A DNA stretch of 64,000 bases from Micromonospora vinacea (lineage in GTDB: Bacteria; Actinomycetota; Actinomycetes; Mycobacteriales; Micromonosporaceae): NCBI RefSeq assembly GCF_015751785.1, contig NZ_JADOTY010000001.1, positions 1,922,001-1,986,000 on the forward strand, written 5' to 3'. The notes beneath the pieces are model-generated. The model searched no databases. It saw only the letters and a list, made by a program, of their open reading frames with translations, and was not told where the DNA came from. A program made the translations under genes and the position numbers. Shown in pieces: positions 32,224-41,764 of this stretch (position 1 is its first letter; every line of letters begins with the position of its first letter).

Positions 32224-32418
32224 ATGTTCGCTGTCGTCACCACGGTGATCCTCTACGTCTTCGGCTTCGTCTTCCTCTACGGCGTGATCCGGCTGGGTGT
32301 CCGGCACGCCTTCGAGGATCTGGAGCTGCAACGGGCCAAGGCCCAGCGCGAAGAGGAGTTGGCGGCTGCCCGCGACCGCTCCTTCATGCGCGACAACGCC
32401 TTCCTCGCCGGCAGTTGA
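32224..32418 (+). CDS. Small single-helix membrane protein
   Basis: 64 residues: one transmembrane helix at about 3-22 (AVVTTVILYVFGFVFLYGVI) and a cytoplasmic charged helix from about 33 (LELQRAKAQREEELAAARDR) that could form a coiled coil. No clear ribosome site. It lies 37 bases after the SDR gene on the same strand. I recognise no family. Confidence 0.6.
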   Translation: MFAVVTTVILYVFGFVFLYGVIRLGVRHAFEDLELQRAKAQREEELAAARDRSFMRDNAFLAGS

Positions 32419-32513
32419 GCACCGGATCGATCCGGCCCGGGCCGGTGTCGTCGCCGGGGGCCCGGGGAGCCGCCGGGCGGTTCAGCGTGGCGGATGCGAG
32501 GATCGCACCCGTG

Positions 32514-33062
32514 ATGGGAACGCTGAAGACCGAACCGGCCCGCGCCCGCCTGGATCTGCTCGCCCCGCCGGTCGCGGAGGCCATCGCGCAGTGGCCGGCG
32601 GAAGCGCCGGTGGACGTCAACGACGTGCTGGTCGCGCCGATCGACGCCGACCTCGCCGACACCGCGGCGTTCTGCGCGGCGTACGAGGTGGGGCTGGACG
32701 TGTCGGCCAACTGTGTCGTGGTGGCGGGCAAGCGCGAGGGCGTGGTCCGCTACGCGGCCTGCATCGTCCTGGCCACCACCCGGGCCGACGTGAACGGGGT
32801 GGCCCGCCGGGCGTTGGACGTCCGCAAGGCGAGCTTCGCGCCGATGGCCGACGCTGTGGAGTTGACCGGCATGGAGTACGGCGGCATCACCCCGATCGGG
32901 CTGCCGGCCCAGTGGCCGATCCTCGTGGACGCGCGGGTCGTCGCCACACCGCACGTGATCGTCGGGTCCGGCGTACGGCACAGCAAGATCGCGCTGCCGG
33001 GGCCGGCGTTGGGCGCGCTGCCGGGAGCGCAGGTGGTCGAAGGGCTGGCCAGGCCGGCCTGA
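32514..33062 (+). CDS. YbaK/EbsC-type aminoacyl-tRNA deacylase
   Basis: 182 residues of the YbaK/ProX editing-domain fold. Such free-standing domains hydrolyse mischarged tRNA, often Cys-tRNA-Pro or Ala-tRNA-Pro. Typical pieces are CVVVAGKREGVVRYAACIVL, then LDVRKASFAPM, where the invariant Lys lies, and the substrate loop YGGITPIGLPAQWPILVD. ATG 32514 is chosen; GTG 32511 just before it is in frame too, and a GAGG lies 14 bases upstream. proS is 1.7 kb away on the other strand, so the two may act on the same tRNA pool. Confidence 0.88.
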   Translation: MGTLKTEPARARLDLLAPPVAEAIAQWPAEAPVDVNDVLVAPIDADLADTAAFCAAYEVGLDVSANCVVVAGKREGVVRYAACIVLATTRADVNGVARRALDVRKASFAPMADAVELTGMEYGGITPIGLPAQWPILVDARVVATPHVIVGSGVRHSKIALPGPALGALPGAQVVEGLARPA

Positions 33063-33082
33063 CCAGGCATCGGTATCGATGT

Positions 33083-33098
33083 TGTTGCACGTGAAACA
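33083..33098. other. parS-like ParB binding site
   Basis: The 16-mer TGTTGCACGTGAAACA differs from the near-universal parS palindrome TGTTTCACGTGAAACA at one position (the fifth base). It is intergenic, between the ybaK-type and frnE genes, about 26.5 kb from oriC. That distance is typical for origin-proximal parS clusters in actinobacteria. No other near match was noted in the window. Confidence 0.7.
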
Positions 33099-33136
33099 TC
33101 GTGATCATCGATGCCGGACGCCCGGCGGTCGGTGAC

Positions 33137-33778
33137 TCAGTGTGAGTGTGCTGCGGATTCGCGCTGCTCGACCTCGGCGAGCGCGGCGAGCAACGTCTGC
33201 ACCTCCTGGGCGCCGGAGACCGCGTACTTCCCGGCCAGCACGAAGGTCGGCACGCTGGTGATGCCCAGGTCCCGGGCAGCGGCCAGGTCGGCGGCGACGT
33301 CGGCTACGCGCTCGTCGGAGTCGAGGAACCGGCGCGCGTCGGCCGCGTCCAGGCCGATCTCACCGGCCAGGGTGGCCAGCGCCTCCCGCGACCCGACGTC
33401 GACCCCGTGGTTGAAGTGCGCCTGGTAGAGCGCCTCCACCATGTCGGCCGCCCTGCCCTGCTCGGTCGCCCAGGCGACCAGCCGGTGCGCCTCGAAGGTG
33501 TTGGCGATCACCGCGCGGTCGTAGTCGAGCCGCAGGCCGTCCGCCGCTGCGACCTGGATCACGTGGTCGACCATCTGCCGGGCGCGCTCCGGGCCGCCGA
33601 ACTTGCCGGCCAGCGCCTGCACCAGCGGAAGCGGCTGCGGCACCGGCGACGGGTCGAGCTGGAACGGTCGGTAGCGGACCGTCACCTCGCCCTCGTAGCT
33701 GGCGAGGGCCTCATCCAGGCGGCGCTTGCCGATGTAGCACCACGGGCAGATGACGTCCGCGTAGATCTCGATCTCCAT
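33137..33778 (-). CDS. FrnE-like DsbA family oxidoreductase
   Basis: 213-residue cytosolic thioredoxin-fold protein of the FrnE/HCCA isomerase class. It begins MEIEIYADVICPWCYIGKRR with redox motif CPWC at about residues 11-14. The cis-Pro loop ITSVPTFVLAGKYAVSGAQ lies near 180, and a helical insertion covers about 60-150. No signal peptide is present. FrnE was named from a polyketide cluster, but members occur widely and act in disulfide exchange or stress defence. It follows sufE on the same strand (20 bases between them). The C-terminus ends in His/Ser-rich AAHSH. Confidence 0.9.
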   Translation of the reverse strand: MEIEIYADVICPWCYIGKRRLDEALASYEGEVTVRYRPFQLDPSPVPQPLPLVQALAGKFGGPERARQMVDHVIQVAAADGLRLDYDRAVIANTFEAHRLVAWATEQGRAADMVEALYQAHFNHGVDVGSREALATLAGEIGLDAADARRFLDSDERVADVAADLAAARDLGITSVPTFVLAGKYAVSGAQEVQTLLAALAEVEQRESAAHSH

Positions 33779-33798
33779 GATCGGTGGCAACCTCGTGG

Positions 33799-34227
33799 TC
33801 AGCCGAGTTGTTCCCGGATCTGCCGCTTGAGACGGCCCAGGATCGCCGTGCCGCCGCGGATCCGCAGGGGGCTGATCGCCTGCGCCAGCCCCATGCGCTG
33901 GTAGAGGTCGTCCGGCACGGCCAGCACCTGCTCGGCGCTCGCGCCCGCCAGCCCTTCGGCGAGGATCCCGGCGAACGCCCGGGTGGTGGGCGCCTCCGGC
34001 GGGCAGTCGAAGAGCGTCTCCACTGTGCCTTCCGGGGTCACCCGGGCGCGTAGGAAGAACGCTGTCTGACACTCGGGCACCTGCTCCATGCCCTCGCGCT
34101 CCGCGGTGCCCGCCGGCAGCGCCGGGAGCACGTCCGAATACTCCAGGAGCAACTCCAGCACCAGGTCGCGCGGCGCGGCGGCGAACTCGTCGACGATCTC
34201 GGCCAGTCGGGCCGGCATGTCAGCCAT
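33799..34227 (-). CDS. sufE: SufE family cysteine desulfurase partner
   Basis: 142-residue sulfur acceptor that takes persulfide from SufS for Fe-S cluster assembly. It begins MADMPARLAEIVDEFAAAP. The probable persulfide Cys lies in PECQTAFFLRARV (about residue 53), and FDCPPEAPTTRAFAGILAEG follows in the usual place. The final GLAQAISPLRIRGGTAILGR matches the family end. Other suf genes are not in this window. It is transcribed with the frnE-like gene. Confidence 0.9.
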   Translation of the reverse strand: MADMPARLAEIVDEFAAAPRDLVLELLLEYSDVLPALPAGTAEREGMEQVPECQTAFFLRARVTPEGTVETLFDCPPEAPTTRAFAGILAEGLAGASAEQVLAVPDDLYQRMGLAQAISPLRIRGGTAILGRLKRQIREQLG

Positions 34228-34262
34228 GCGTCGAGGCTACCGCCGCCGCCCGGGGGCCCCGG

Positions 34263-34688
34263 TCAGACGGTGGGCGACTGCTCGCTGATCTCGCTGAGCG
34301 CGCTGGTGGGGTCGAGCTGCATGGCCAGGTCGCCGAGGGAGACGATCCCCACCAGCTTGCGGTCACTGTCACAAACGAGCACCCGTCGGATGCCCCGGTC
34401 CCGCATGAGCGCCGCCGCCTCACTCGCCGTGCAGTGCTGTTCGATCATGACGACCTCGCGGGTGACGATCGAGCCGATGGTGGTGGCCGCCGGGGAGCTG
34501 TTCTCCGCCACGGCCCGCACCACGATGTCCCGGTCGGTGAGCATGCCGGCGAGGCTGGCGCCGTCGGTGACCACCACGTCACCGATGTCGGCCTCCTTCA
34601 TCACCCTGGCAGCCTCGTCCAGGGTGGTCTCGGCCGGCAGGTACACGACCTGCTTGGTCATCACGTCACTGACCCGGTAACCGGTCAT
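34263..34688 (-). CDS. CBS-domain pair protein
   Basis: 141 residues with two CBS motifs: VSDVMTKQVVYLPAETTLDE and GMLTDRDIVVRAVAE (about 5-65), then MIEQHCTASEAAALMRDRGI with KLVGIVSLGDLAMQL (about 75-130). ATG 34688 has a strong GGAGG site; an in-frame ATG at 34727 has none. It is the second stand-alone CBS pair here (the first is at 20434). The two share the GMLTDRDIVV core. It lies between proS and sufE on the same strand but with 57 bases to proS. Confidence 0.9.
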   Translation of the reverse strand: MTGYRVSDVMTKQVVYLPAETTLDEAARVMKEADIGDVVVTDGASLAGMLTDRDIVVRAVAENSSPAATTIGSIVTREVVMIEQHCTASEAAALMRDRGIRRVLVCDSDRKLVGIVSLGDLAMQLDPTSALSEISEQSPTV

Positions 34689-34745
34689 GAGAGCCTCCGA
34701 AGACGTTTCCACCCGATCCAACTGCACTACCCCGTGACGCCGCCG

Positions 34746-36515
34746 CTACACCAGGCTCGCACGTTCCTGGCGTACCTCGTGGACGAGTCGCTCCACCAGA
34801 CCGTCCACCCGCAGCTCGGTGCGCCCGTCGCCGGCCCGCTCGCGCAGCTCGACGTACCCCTCGGCGAGCCGGCGGCCGACCACGACGGCCCGGGGGATGC
34901 CGATCAGCTCGGCGTCGGTGAACTTGACCCCGGCCGAGACGTGCGTGCGGTCGTCGACAAGCACCCGCAGGCCGGCGGCGGCGAGACGCCCGCCGAGCTC
35001 CAGCGCCGCGTCGAGCTGCGGACCCTTGCCCGCAACCACCAGGTGTACGTCACACGGCGCGATCGCCGCCGGCCAGACCAGGCCCCGGTCGTCGTGGTGC
35101 TGCTCGGCGACGGCCGCCACCGCCCGGGAGACTCCGATGCCGTAGCAGCCCATTGTCGGCCGGACCGGCTTGCCGGCCGGCCCGAGCACGTCGACAGCGA
35201 AGGCGTCGGTGAAGCGGCGACCGAGCTGGAAGATGTGCCCGATCTCGATGCCCCGCCGGATGGTCAGCTCGCCCGCCGCACAGTCGGGGCAGGGGTCACC
35301 GGCGCGCACGTCGGCAGCCTCGATGGTGCCGTCGGGGGTGAAGTCCCGTCCGCACACCACGTCGGTCGCGTGTCGGCCGGGCTCGTTCGCCCCGGTCAGC
35401 CAGGCTGACCCGGTCACCACCCGAGGATCGACCAGATAACGGATGCCCAGCTTGTCGAGCAGTTGCGGCCCGATGTAACCGCGAACCAACTCCGGATGGT
35501 CTGCCCACTCCTCGAAGACGGTCACCTGCGCGGGGTGCAGCGCGGCACCGACCCGCTTCAGGTCGACCTCCCGGTCACCGGGCAGCCCGATCACCAGGGG
35601 CTCGGCCCGGTCGACGCCCGGCTGGCGGACGGACAGCACGACATTCTTCAGGGTGTCGGCGGCGGTCCAGCCGTCCCGACCGCCCAACCGGCGCGCGTTG
35701 GCCAACTCCACCAGGCTCGCGATCGTGGGGGTCTCCGGAGTGTCATGCACCTCGGCGGCGGGCTGGCTGCTCGGGTCACCGGCGCTCGGCACCCGGGTGG
35801 CCACCGCCTCGGTGTTTGCCGCGTAGGCGCAGGAGGTGCAGCCGACGAAGGTGTCCTCGCCGACCGGCGTCGCCGCCAGGAACTCCTCCGACGCGGAACC
35901 GCCCATCGCGCCGGACATCGCCCGCACCACCGAGTAGTCCAACCCCAACCGGTCGAAGATCCGCTGGTACGCGGCGCGATGCCGTGCGTACGCGTCCTGC
36001 AGCCCCGCCTCGTCCAGGTCGAAGGAGTACGCGTCCTTCATCAGGAACTCCCGGCCGCGCAGCAGCCCGGCACGCGGACGCGCCTCGTCGCGGAACTTCG
36101 TCTGCACCTGGAACAGGGTCACCGGGAAGTCCCGGTACGAGGTGAACAGATCCTTGACCAGCAGCGCCGCCATCTCCTCGTGGGTGGGCGCCAACAGGTG
36201 CTCGGCGCCGCGCCGGTCGGCGAGGGTGAAGATGTCGTCGCCGTACTCCGTCCACCGGCCGCTGGTCCGGTACGGCTCGGCGGGCAGCAGCGCCGGGAAG
36301 TGCACCTCCTGGTCGCCGATCGCGATCAGCTCGCCCCGCACCACCTCGGTGATCCGATCCAGCACCAGCTTGCCCAGCGGCAGCCAAGTGTAGCCGCCCG
36401 GTGCGGCACGACGGATGTAGCCGGCGCGCAGCAGCAGCCGATGGCTCGGCACCTCCGCGTCCGCCGGATCCTCGCGCAGGGTCCGCAGCAACAGGGTCGA
36501 CATGCGTAGCAGCAT
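34746..36515 (-). CDS. proS: Prolyl-tRNA synthetase (bacterial type)
   Basis: Class II synthetase, 589 residues, joining proline to tRNA-Pro. Motif 2 and its surroundings read [20 protein letters not shown]. The insertion (editing) domain lies at about 230-390, including TLKNVVLSV and the loop [19 protein letters not shown]. The class-defining [13 protein letters not shown] (motif 3) is near 455. The anticodon-binding domain closes the protein. The start [20 protein letters not shown] is that usual in actinobacteria. The insertion domain removes Ala-tRNA-Pro, while the YbaK-type gene nearby may deal with Cys-tRNA-Pro. Confidence 0.96.
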   Translation of the reverse strand: MLLRMSTLLLRTLREDPADAEVPSHRLLLRAGYIRRAAPGGYTWLPLGKLVLDRITEVVRGELIAIGDQEVHFPALLPAEPYRTSGRWTEYGDDIFTLADRRGAEHLLAPTHEEMAALLVKDLFTSYRDFPVTLFQVQTKFRDEARPRAGLLRGREFLMKDAYSFDLDEAGLQDAYARHRAAYQRIFDRLGLDYSVVRAMSGAMGGSASEEFLAATPVGEDTFVGCTSCAYAANTEAVATRVPSAGDPSSQPAAEVHDTPETPTIASLVELANARRLGGRDGWTAADTLKNVVLSVRQPGVDRAEPLVIGLPGDREVDLKRVGAALHPAQVTVFEEWADHPELVRGYIGPQLLDKLGIRYLVDPRVVTGSAWLTGANEPGRHATDVVCGRDFTPDGTIEAADVRAGDPCPDCAAGELTIRRGIEIGHIFQLGRRFTDAFAVDVLGPAGKPVRPTMGCYGIGVSRAVAAVAEQHHDDRGLVWPAAIAPCDVHLVVAGKGPQLDAALELGGRLAAAGLRVLVDDRTHVSAGVKFTDAELIGIPRAVVVGRRLAEGYVELRERAGDGRTELRVDGLVERLVHEVRQERASLV

Positions 36516-36756
36516 CCGGGCAGCCTACGGCCGGTCCGGCAGGATGAGCGATCCATTTCGATCCGAACCGGACCCGACGCCGGCAACCATCGGCGCCGTT
36601 GCAGGGTCGACCGGGCGGGGGCCCAACCTCGCGATTGCACCGGACGATCCGGCCCGCCAATGACCTCCGCCACGTCGCCGGATCGGGGCACCGTCCGCAG
36701 CGCCTGCGGTGACAGACTGGTCGCCGCAGGCAACGAGTGGCGTGAGGGAGGCGCGG

Positions 36757-37524
36757 GTGCGCTGGCGCAGTTTTGTCGCGGTCGGGGACAGCTTCACCGA
36801 GGGTATGGACGACGCGTACCCGGACGGCACCTTCCGGGGTTGGGCGGACCTGGTGGCGACCCGGCTCGCCGCCGACGCGGGGCCCGACTTCCGCTACGCC
36901 AACCTGGCCATCCGAGGCCGGCTCTTCCCCAGCGTGGTCGCCGAGCAGGTGCCCTCCGCGGTGGCGATGAAGCCGGATCTGATCAGCTTCGCGGCCGGTG
37001 GCAACGACGTGCTGCGGCGCACCTTCGACCCGGACACGCTGGTCGCCCGCTTCGACGAGGTGGTCCGGCAACTGCGCTCGGGTGGCGCGGACGTGCTCCT
37101 CTTCCGGTTCGCGGACGTGATGGCCCGACTGCCCGGTCAACGCCTCGTCGCCCCCCGGGTGCAGTTGCTCAACCAGGCGGTCGGCGAGACCGCCGAGCGG
37201 CACGGCGCCATCATGGTCGACCTGTACGCCGACGACACGTTCCTCAACCCGATGCTCTGGAGCACCGACCGGTTGCACCTCTCCCCGGCCGGCCACCGGC
37301 GGGTCGCTGGGCAGGTGTTGAACGCCCTCGGGGTTGGTTGCGACGAGGAGTGGCTGATGGTCCCGCCGCACCCGGCACCGTCGCCCTGGTTGGCCGCCCG
37401 CGCCGCCGACCTGCGGTGGGCCGGTCAGCACCTCGCTCCCTGGGTGAAGCGGCGGCTGACCGGTCGGTCGTCCGGCGACACGGTGACGGCGAAGCGTCCG
37501 CAACTCGGCCCGCTCGTCGACTGA
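36757..37524 (+). CDS. SGNH/GDSL hydrolase
   Basis: 255-residue esterase-type enzyme of the SGNH fold. Block I is FVAVGDSFTEGMDD, with the catalytic Ser in GDS (about 11). Block III is ISFAAGGNDVLRRT, with the Asn. Block V is LWSTDRLHLSPAGH, with the Asp and His near 170-175. No signal peptide is evident, so it is probably cytosolic. GTG 36757 is chosen for the GAGGGAGG site upstream. The next gene starts 2 bases after its stop. The substrate is unknown. Confidence 0.9.
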   Translation: MRWRSFVAVGDSFTEGMDDAYPDGTFRGWADLVATRLAADAGPDFRYANLAIRGRLFPSVVAEQVPSAVAMKPDLISFAAGGNDVLRRTFDPDTLVARFDEVVRQLRSGGADVLLFRFADVMARLPGQRLVAPRVQLLNQAVGETAERHGAIMVDLYADDTFLNPMLWSTDRLHLSPAGHRRVAGQVLNALGVGCDEEWLMVPPHPAPSPWLAARAADLRWAGQHLAPWVKRRLTGRSSGDTVTAKRPQLGPLVD

Positions 37525-37526
37525 GC

Positions 37527-37973
37527 GTGCTCACCCTGCACACCGCGCCCCTGCTGCGCCGCGAGCGGGACGGCGAGCCGGCGCCGGAACAGGCCGTGCT
37601 GGTCAGTGGCGACCGGATCGAAGCCGTCGGCCCGCTGGCCGAGCTGACTTCGGGGTACGCCGGCGCTCGGGTTCGCCGCTGGCCCGGCACGCTGGGGCCG
37701 GGCCTGCTGCACGACGGTCCGCTGCCGCCCGCGCCCACCCCGCGCGAACGGGTGCACGCGCTGCTGCGCACCGGGGTGACCGCCGTGTTGGCGGAGCACC
37801 TGGCCGACCCGGCGCTGCGGGCCGCCGCCGAGCGCAGCGACCTACTGGTGCTGCCCACCGCCGTGGCGCCGACGCTACGTCCGGACGGGCGGGCCGACCT
37901 CGCGGTGCACGACGTCGACGGCACCTGCCTGGTGACAGTGGTCGCCGGTCGGATCGTCCACCGCCGCGCCTGA
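37527..37973 (+). CDS. Truncated imidazolonepropionase-like (amidohydrolase composite domain) protein
   Basis: 148 residues. The N-terminal part (about 1-55) looks like the small beta-sandwich that opens amidohydrolases such as imidazolonepropionase: VLTLHTAPLL, VLVSGDRIEAVGPLAEL, RVRRWPGTLGPGLL. The catalytic HxH motif that should follow PGL is replaced by LLHDGPLPPAP, and the barrel is missing. The end (VLPTAVAPTLRPDGRADLAV through VVAGRIVHRR) resembles the C-terminal sandwich strands. So it seems to be the composite domain alone, without metal site. It begins 2 bases after the SGNH gene and is probably coupled to it. Role unknown. Confidence 0.7.
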   Translation: MLTLHTAPLLRRERDGEPAPEQAVLVSGDRIEAVGPLAELTSGYAGARVRRWPGTLGPGLLHDGPLPPAPTPRERVHALLRTGVTAVLAEHLADPALRAAAERSDLLVLPTAVAPTLRPDGRADLAVHDVDGTCLVTVVAGRIVHRRA

Positions 37974-38102
37974 ACAGGCCCAATCGTCTCCACTGTGGAG
38001 TTTGTCTGTCGAATCGGGGTCGCCCGATGTCCGCCGCCCTCGATAGCATCCCCTGCCCCCGCTGATCGGAACGCGGGGACATCGGGGAAAGGTGGATGAG
38101 GG

Positions 38103-39473
38103 ATGACCCTCATACCTGGCACGACGACATCCGCAGGACCGGTCCGGGCACTGCTGGCCATGGGGCTTTCCGTCGCGGTCGCCGCCGGGGCGCTCACACT
38201 CACTGCCGCGCCGGCCGCAGCTGACGACGCGCTCTCCGTCGGCGACAACCAGCCGCCGGGTGCGCCGACCGAGTTGCAAACCTCCGGCGAGCCGTGCACG
38301 ACGGCCGAGCCGTACCAGTTGTGGCAGAACGACGACCTGGCGCTCTCCGCCGTCCTGCACGACCCGGACGTCGACGAGACCGGTGGCACCGACCTGTTGA
38401 CCGCGACCTTCGCGCTCTGGCCGGTCGACGAGCCGACGGCCCGGATCGAGCGGTTCGGGTTCAACGGCCGTGAGGGCGATCGGGAGAGCGCCCTCTTCGA
38501 ACGGGAAACGCTCACGCACGACCGGGTGTACGCGTGGCAGGTCCGGGCGACGGACAGCCAGGCGACCGGCGAGTGGAGCGGCCTCTGCCATCTCCGGACC
38601 GACTTCCAGGGCCCGGAGGTCGCCCCGGTCGTCACCTCCACAGACTTCCCCGTCGAGGGCTGGCACCCGGCGCTGCCCGGTCAGTTCACCTTCGACGCCG
38701 CGGCGACCCCGGACGCGGTCGGCTTCCGGTACGAGCTGCTCGGCAGCGACGGCGTCCACACGGTGTCGGCCGACCGGCCCGGTGGCTCGGCCACTGTCAC
38801 GCTCCACCCGGATGCGGGACCCGGCACCGTCGTGGTGCAGAGCCTTGACGCGGCCGGAAACAGGTCGCCCGAGGCGCGGTACGAATTCCGGGCCAGCGAC
38901 GTCGCACCGATCGTCACCGGCAGACTCACCGAGATCGGCGTGCCGACCACGTTCACTGTGCAGCCGCAGATGCCAGGGGTGGTCCGCTACAGGTTCCAGC
39001 TGGACGGCGACCCCGAGCAGACGGTGGAGGCCGCAGCCGACGGCACCGCCACGCTGACCGTCACCGCCACCCGGGGTGGCAACCGGACGCTCTCCGTGAC
39101 CAGCGTGACCGCCGACGGCGTGACCGCCACCACGACGAGCACCTTCGCGCTGTCGACCGCCCCGAAGATAACCGCAACTGTCTATCGGCAGGGCGCCACC
39201 AGTGGGGGGCCGGGCGTTCCCGGAGTCTTCACCTTCACCCCACGCCAGCCTGACGTGGTCAGTTACAGCTATCGCTTCAACACGGTGACCAGCACCGTGG
39301 CCGCGGCGGCCGACGGCACCGCGTCGGTGACCTGGACGCCGACGAAGGCCGGGCTGACCATGCTCACCGTTTCAAGCATCGACCGGAACGGCACCCAGTC
39401 GACTTCGGCGTCCTTCATCTTCTTCGTCGGCAACCTGCCGCCGAGCACCCCGGCTCAGGCCGGCGATCAGTAA
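38103..39473 (+). CDS. Secreted Ig-like repeat protein
   Basis: 456 residues with a signal peptide: a short polar start, hydrophobic core LLAMGLSVAVAAGALTLTAA and cleavage after about APAAA at 39. The mature protein appears to hold four beta-sandwich (fibronectin/Ig-like) units of 80-95 residues. The first has two Cys (CTTAEPY..., LCHLRTD) that could pair. Later units repeat the ADGTATLTV / ADGTASVTW theme. No transmembrane anchor, catalytic motif or sorting signal is present, so it should be released. An adjacent GGAAAGG lies upstream of the ATG. Function unknown. Confidence 0.8.
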   Translation: MTLIPGTTTSAGPVRALLAMGLSVAVAAGALTLTAAPAAADDALSVGDNQPPGAPTELQTSGEPCTTAEPYQLWQNDDLALSAVLHDPDVDETGGTDLLTATFALWPVDEPTARIERFGFNGREGDRESALFERETLTHDRVYAWQVRATDSQATGEWSGLCHLRTDFQGPEVAPVVTSTDFPVEGWHPALPGQFTFDAAATPDAVGFRYELLGSDGVHTVSADRPGGSATVTLHPDAGPGTVVVQSLDAAGNRSPEARYEFRASDVAPIVTGRLTEIGVPTTFTVQPQMPGVVRYRFQLDGDPEQTVEAAADGTATLTVTATRGGNRTLSVTSVTADGVTATTTSTFALSTAPKITATVYRQGATSGGPGVPGVFTFTPRQPDVVSYSYRFNTVTSTVAAAADGTASVTWTPTKAGLTMLTVSSIDRNGTQSTSASFIFFVGNLPPSTPAQAGDQ

Positions 39474-39487
39474 CCCAGCCACCGGCC

Positions 39488-39524
39488 GGCCGGCCCACCA
39501 TCCCGTGCGGGTGGTGGGCCGGCC
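39488..39524 (+). terminator. Hairpin after the Ig-like protein gene
   Basis: A long GC-rich stem (16 pairs with one T bulge) closes on the loop GTGC. It lies 14 bases after the stop and 45 bases before the sulfurtransferase ATG. No T tract follows. Confidence 0.7.
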
Positions 39525-39569
39525 CCGTTACAGCGGTCGTGGGGGGCGATCCGGCGTACCTTGGGGATC

Positions 39570-40472
<903 letters not shown>

Positions 40473-40488
40473 CCAGATCCTCGTGTGA

Positions 40489-40559
40489 TCGACTCGGGTT
40501 CCCTGATGTCGGGCCGTCCCTCTAGCTGGGACACCGCGATATCAAGGAACCCGAGTCGA
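40489..40559. repeat. Long imperfect palindrome between convergent genes
   Basis: A 71-base inverted repeat: the arms pair in 27 of 32 positions around the loop TCTAGCT (40521-40527). The outer 14 pairs (TCGACTCGGGTTCC and its complement) are perfect, as are the five pairs next to the loop (GTCCC/GGGAC). It lies between the sulfurtransferase stop and the stop of the leftward gene at 40571. It is longer than a normal terminator and lacks T runs. It may be a bidirectional terminator or a copy of a mobile palindromic repeat. Confidence 0.75.
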
Positions 40560-40570
40560 CCCGATCCTCG

Positions 40571-41764
40571 TCAGCTAGCGAGCGAGAACACGCCGCGCAG
40601 CTCGCGGACGATGCCGGTGATCTCGCCGGTCTCCGGGTGCCAGCGGGCCAGGGCAGCCGGTTCCAGTCGGAGCAGCACCGCGCCCTTGTTGTCCCAGCCC
40701 AGCACCTCGCAGCAGCCCTTGCTGCGGTCCCGGCCCAGGTCGAGCAGGTGGAGCACGGCGCCGGTCCGCGCGTCCAGCACTGCCGCCCCCTCGGCGCCGT
40801 CGATCTCGCTGTTGGTGATCCAGGCCGCCCGGGCCAGCCGTTCGCCGTGCAGCCAGCCTCGGCCGTAGAACTCGTTGACCTGGTAGGGCGAGGGCATCCC
40901 CGAGGCGTTTATTGGCTGTTCGGAGCGGAGTTCGCCCTCCCGGGCGGTCCGGCTGCGCAACTTCAGGCTGGTCCGTTCGCCGTACACGTCGATCAACGGG
41001 GCCTCGCGGCCGGCGGCCGGGTCGGGTGCGATCAGCTCCCAGGTCGACACGTCGATCGTGCTGGCCGCCCCGGTGACCCGGTCCACCGCGTACGTCCGGT
41101 CGTCGCCCCCGACCAGCACCCGGTCGTGCGCCCACACCACCAGCTCCAGGTAGCCGTCGAGCGGTATCCGGCGGACGGCCGCCGTGGTGAGGTCGACCAT
41201 GATCAGCTCTTTGGTCTGCGCGAACGCCGCCGACCGGCCGTCCGGCGACAGCACTCCCGGCTTCACGGCGGGCGCCTCGTTGCCGCTCGCGTCCCGGGTC
41301 GGTGCCAGCGTCACCACGTCGAGGCTGCGTACCACTCCGTCGTTGCCGAGCACCCGGACCGGGCCGTTCGCGTGATACTCCTCGTCCAAGGGCTGGAACA
41401 GCGCCAGCGCCCGCTGGACGGGTCGCTCGGAGAGCGGCACTGTCGCCGGATCGCCGAGCTTGGCCAACGGATCGGGCGGGAAGGTCAGCTCGGCGGGCGG
41501 TTTCTGCACCGGACCCGCGTGGGTGGGGTCGACGGTCGGGGTCACCGTGGGGCCGACCGGAGGGACCGGCGCTGGATCGGCGGGAGGTCGCAGTGCCGCC
41601 ACCGTGCCACCACCGACCAGCACCACCGCCAGGGCGACCCATCCGACGGACCGCCGGGTTCGCCGGGTACGTCGAGCCCGCTCCCATCCGGCGGTGGCGG
41701 GCTGGCTGGGCAGCACGTCCTCGGCGCTGATGGTCAGCAGTCGACGCAGATCCTGCTCGTTCAC
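40571..41764 (-). CDS. Putative membrane-anchored anti-sigma-like protein with propeller-type ectodomain
   Basis: 397 residues. The N-terminal ~50 (NEQDLRRLLTISAEDVLPSQ) are cytosolic; a transmembrane helix (GWVALAVVLVGGGTVAALR) follows at about 51-69, then a Pro/Thr linker. The large extracytoplasmic domain carries strand-rich repeats such as VLSPDGRSAAFAQT, YLELVVWAHDRVLVGGDDR and AAVLDARTGAVLHLLDLG, typical of beta-propellers. Its GTG overlaps the SigE-family stop (GTGA), so it is coupled to it. That place and topology fit an anti-sigma factor or sensor; no zinc-binding ZAS motif is visible. Role inferred. Confidence 0.75.
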   Translation of the reverse strand: MNEQDLRRLLTISAEDVLPSQPATAGWERARRTRRTRRSVGWVALAVVLVGGGTVAALRPPADPAPVPPVGPTVTPTVDPTHAGPVQKPPAELTFPPDPLAKLGDPATVPLSERPVQRALALFQPLDEEYHANGPVRVLGNDGVVRSLDVVTLAPTRDASGNEAPAVKPGVLSPDGRSAAFAQTKELIMVDLTTAAVRRIPLDGYLELVVWAHDRVLVGGDDRTYAVDRVTGAASTIDVSTWELIAPDPAAGREAPLIDVYGERTSLKLRSRTAREGELRSEQPINASGMPSPYQVNEFYGRGWLHGERLARAAWITNSEIDGAEGAAVLDARTGAVLHLLDLGRDRSKGCCEVLGWDNKGAVLLRLEPAALARWHPETGEITGIVRELRGVFSLAS

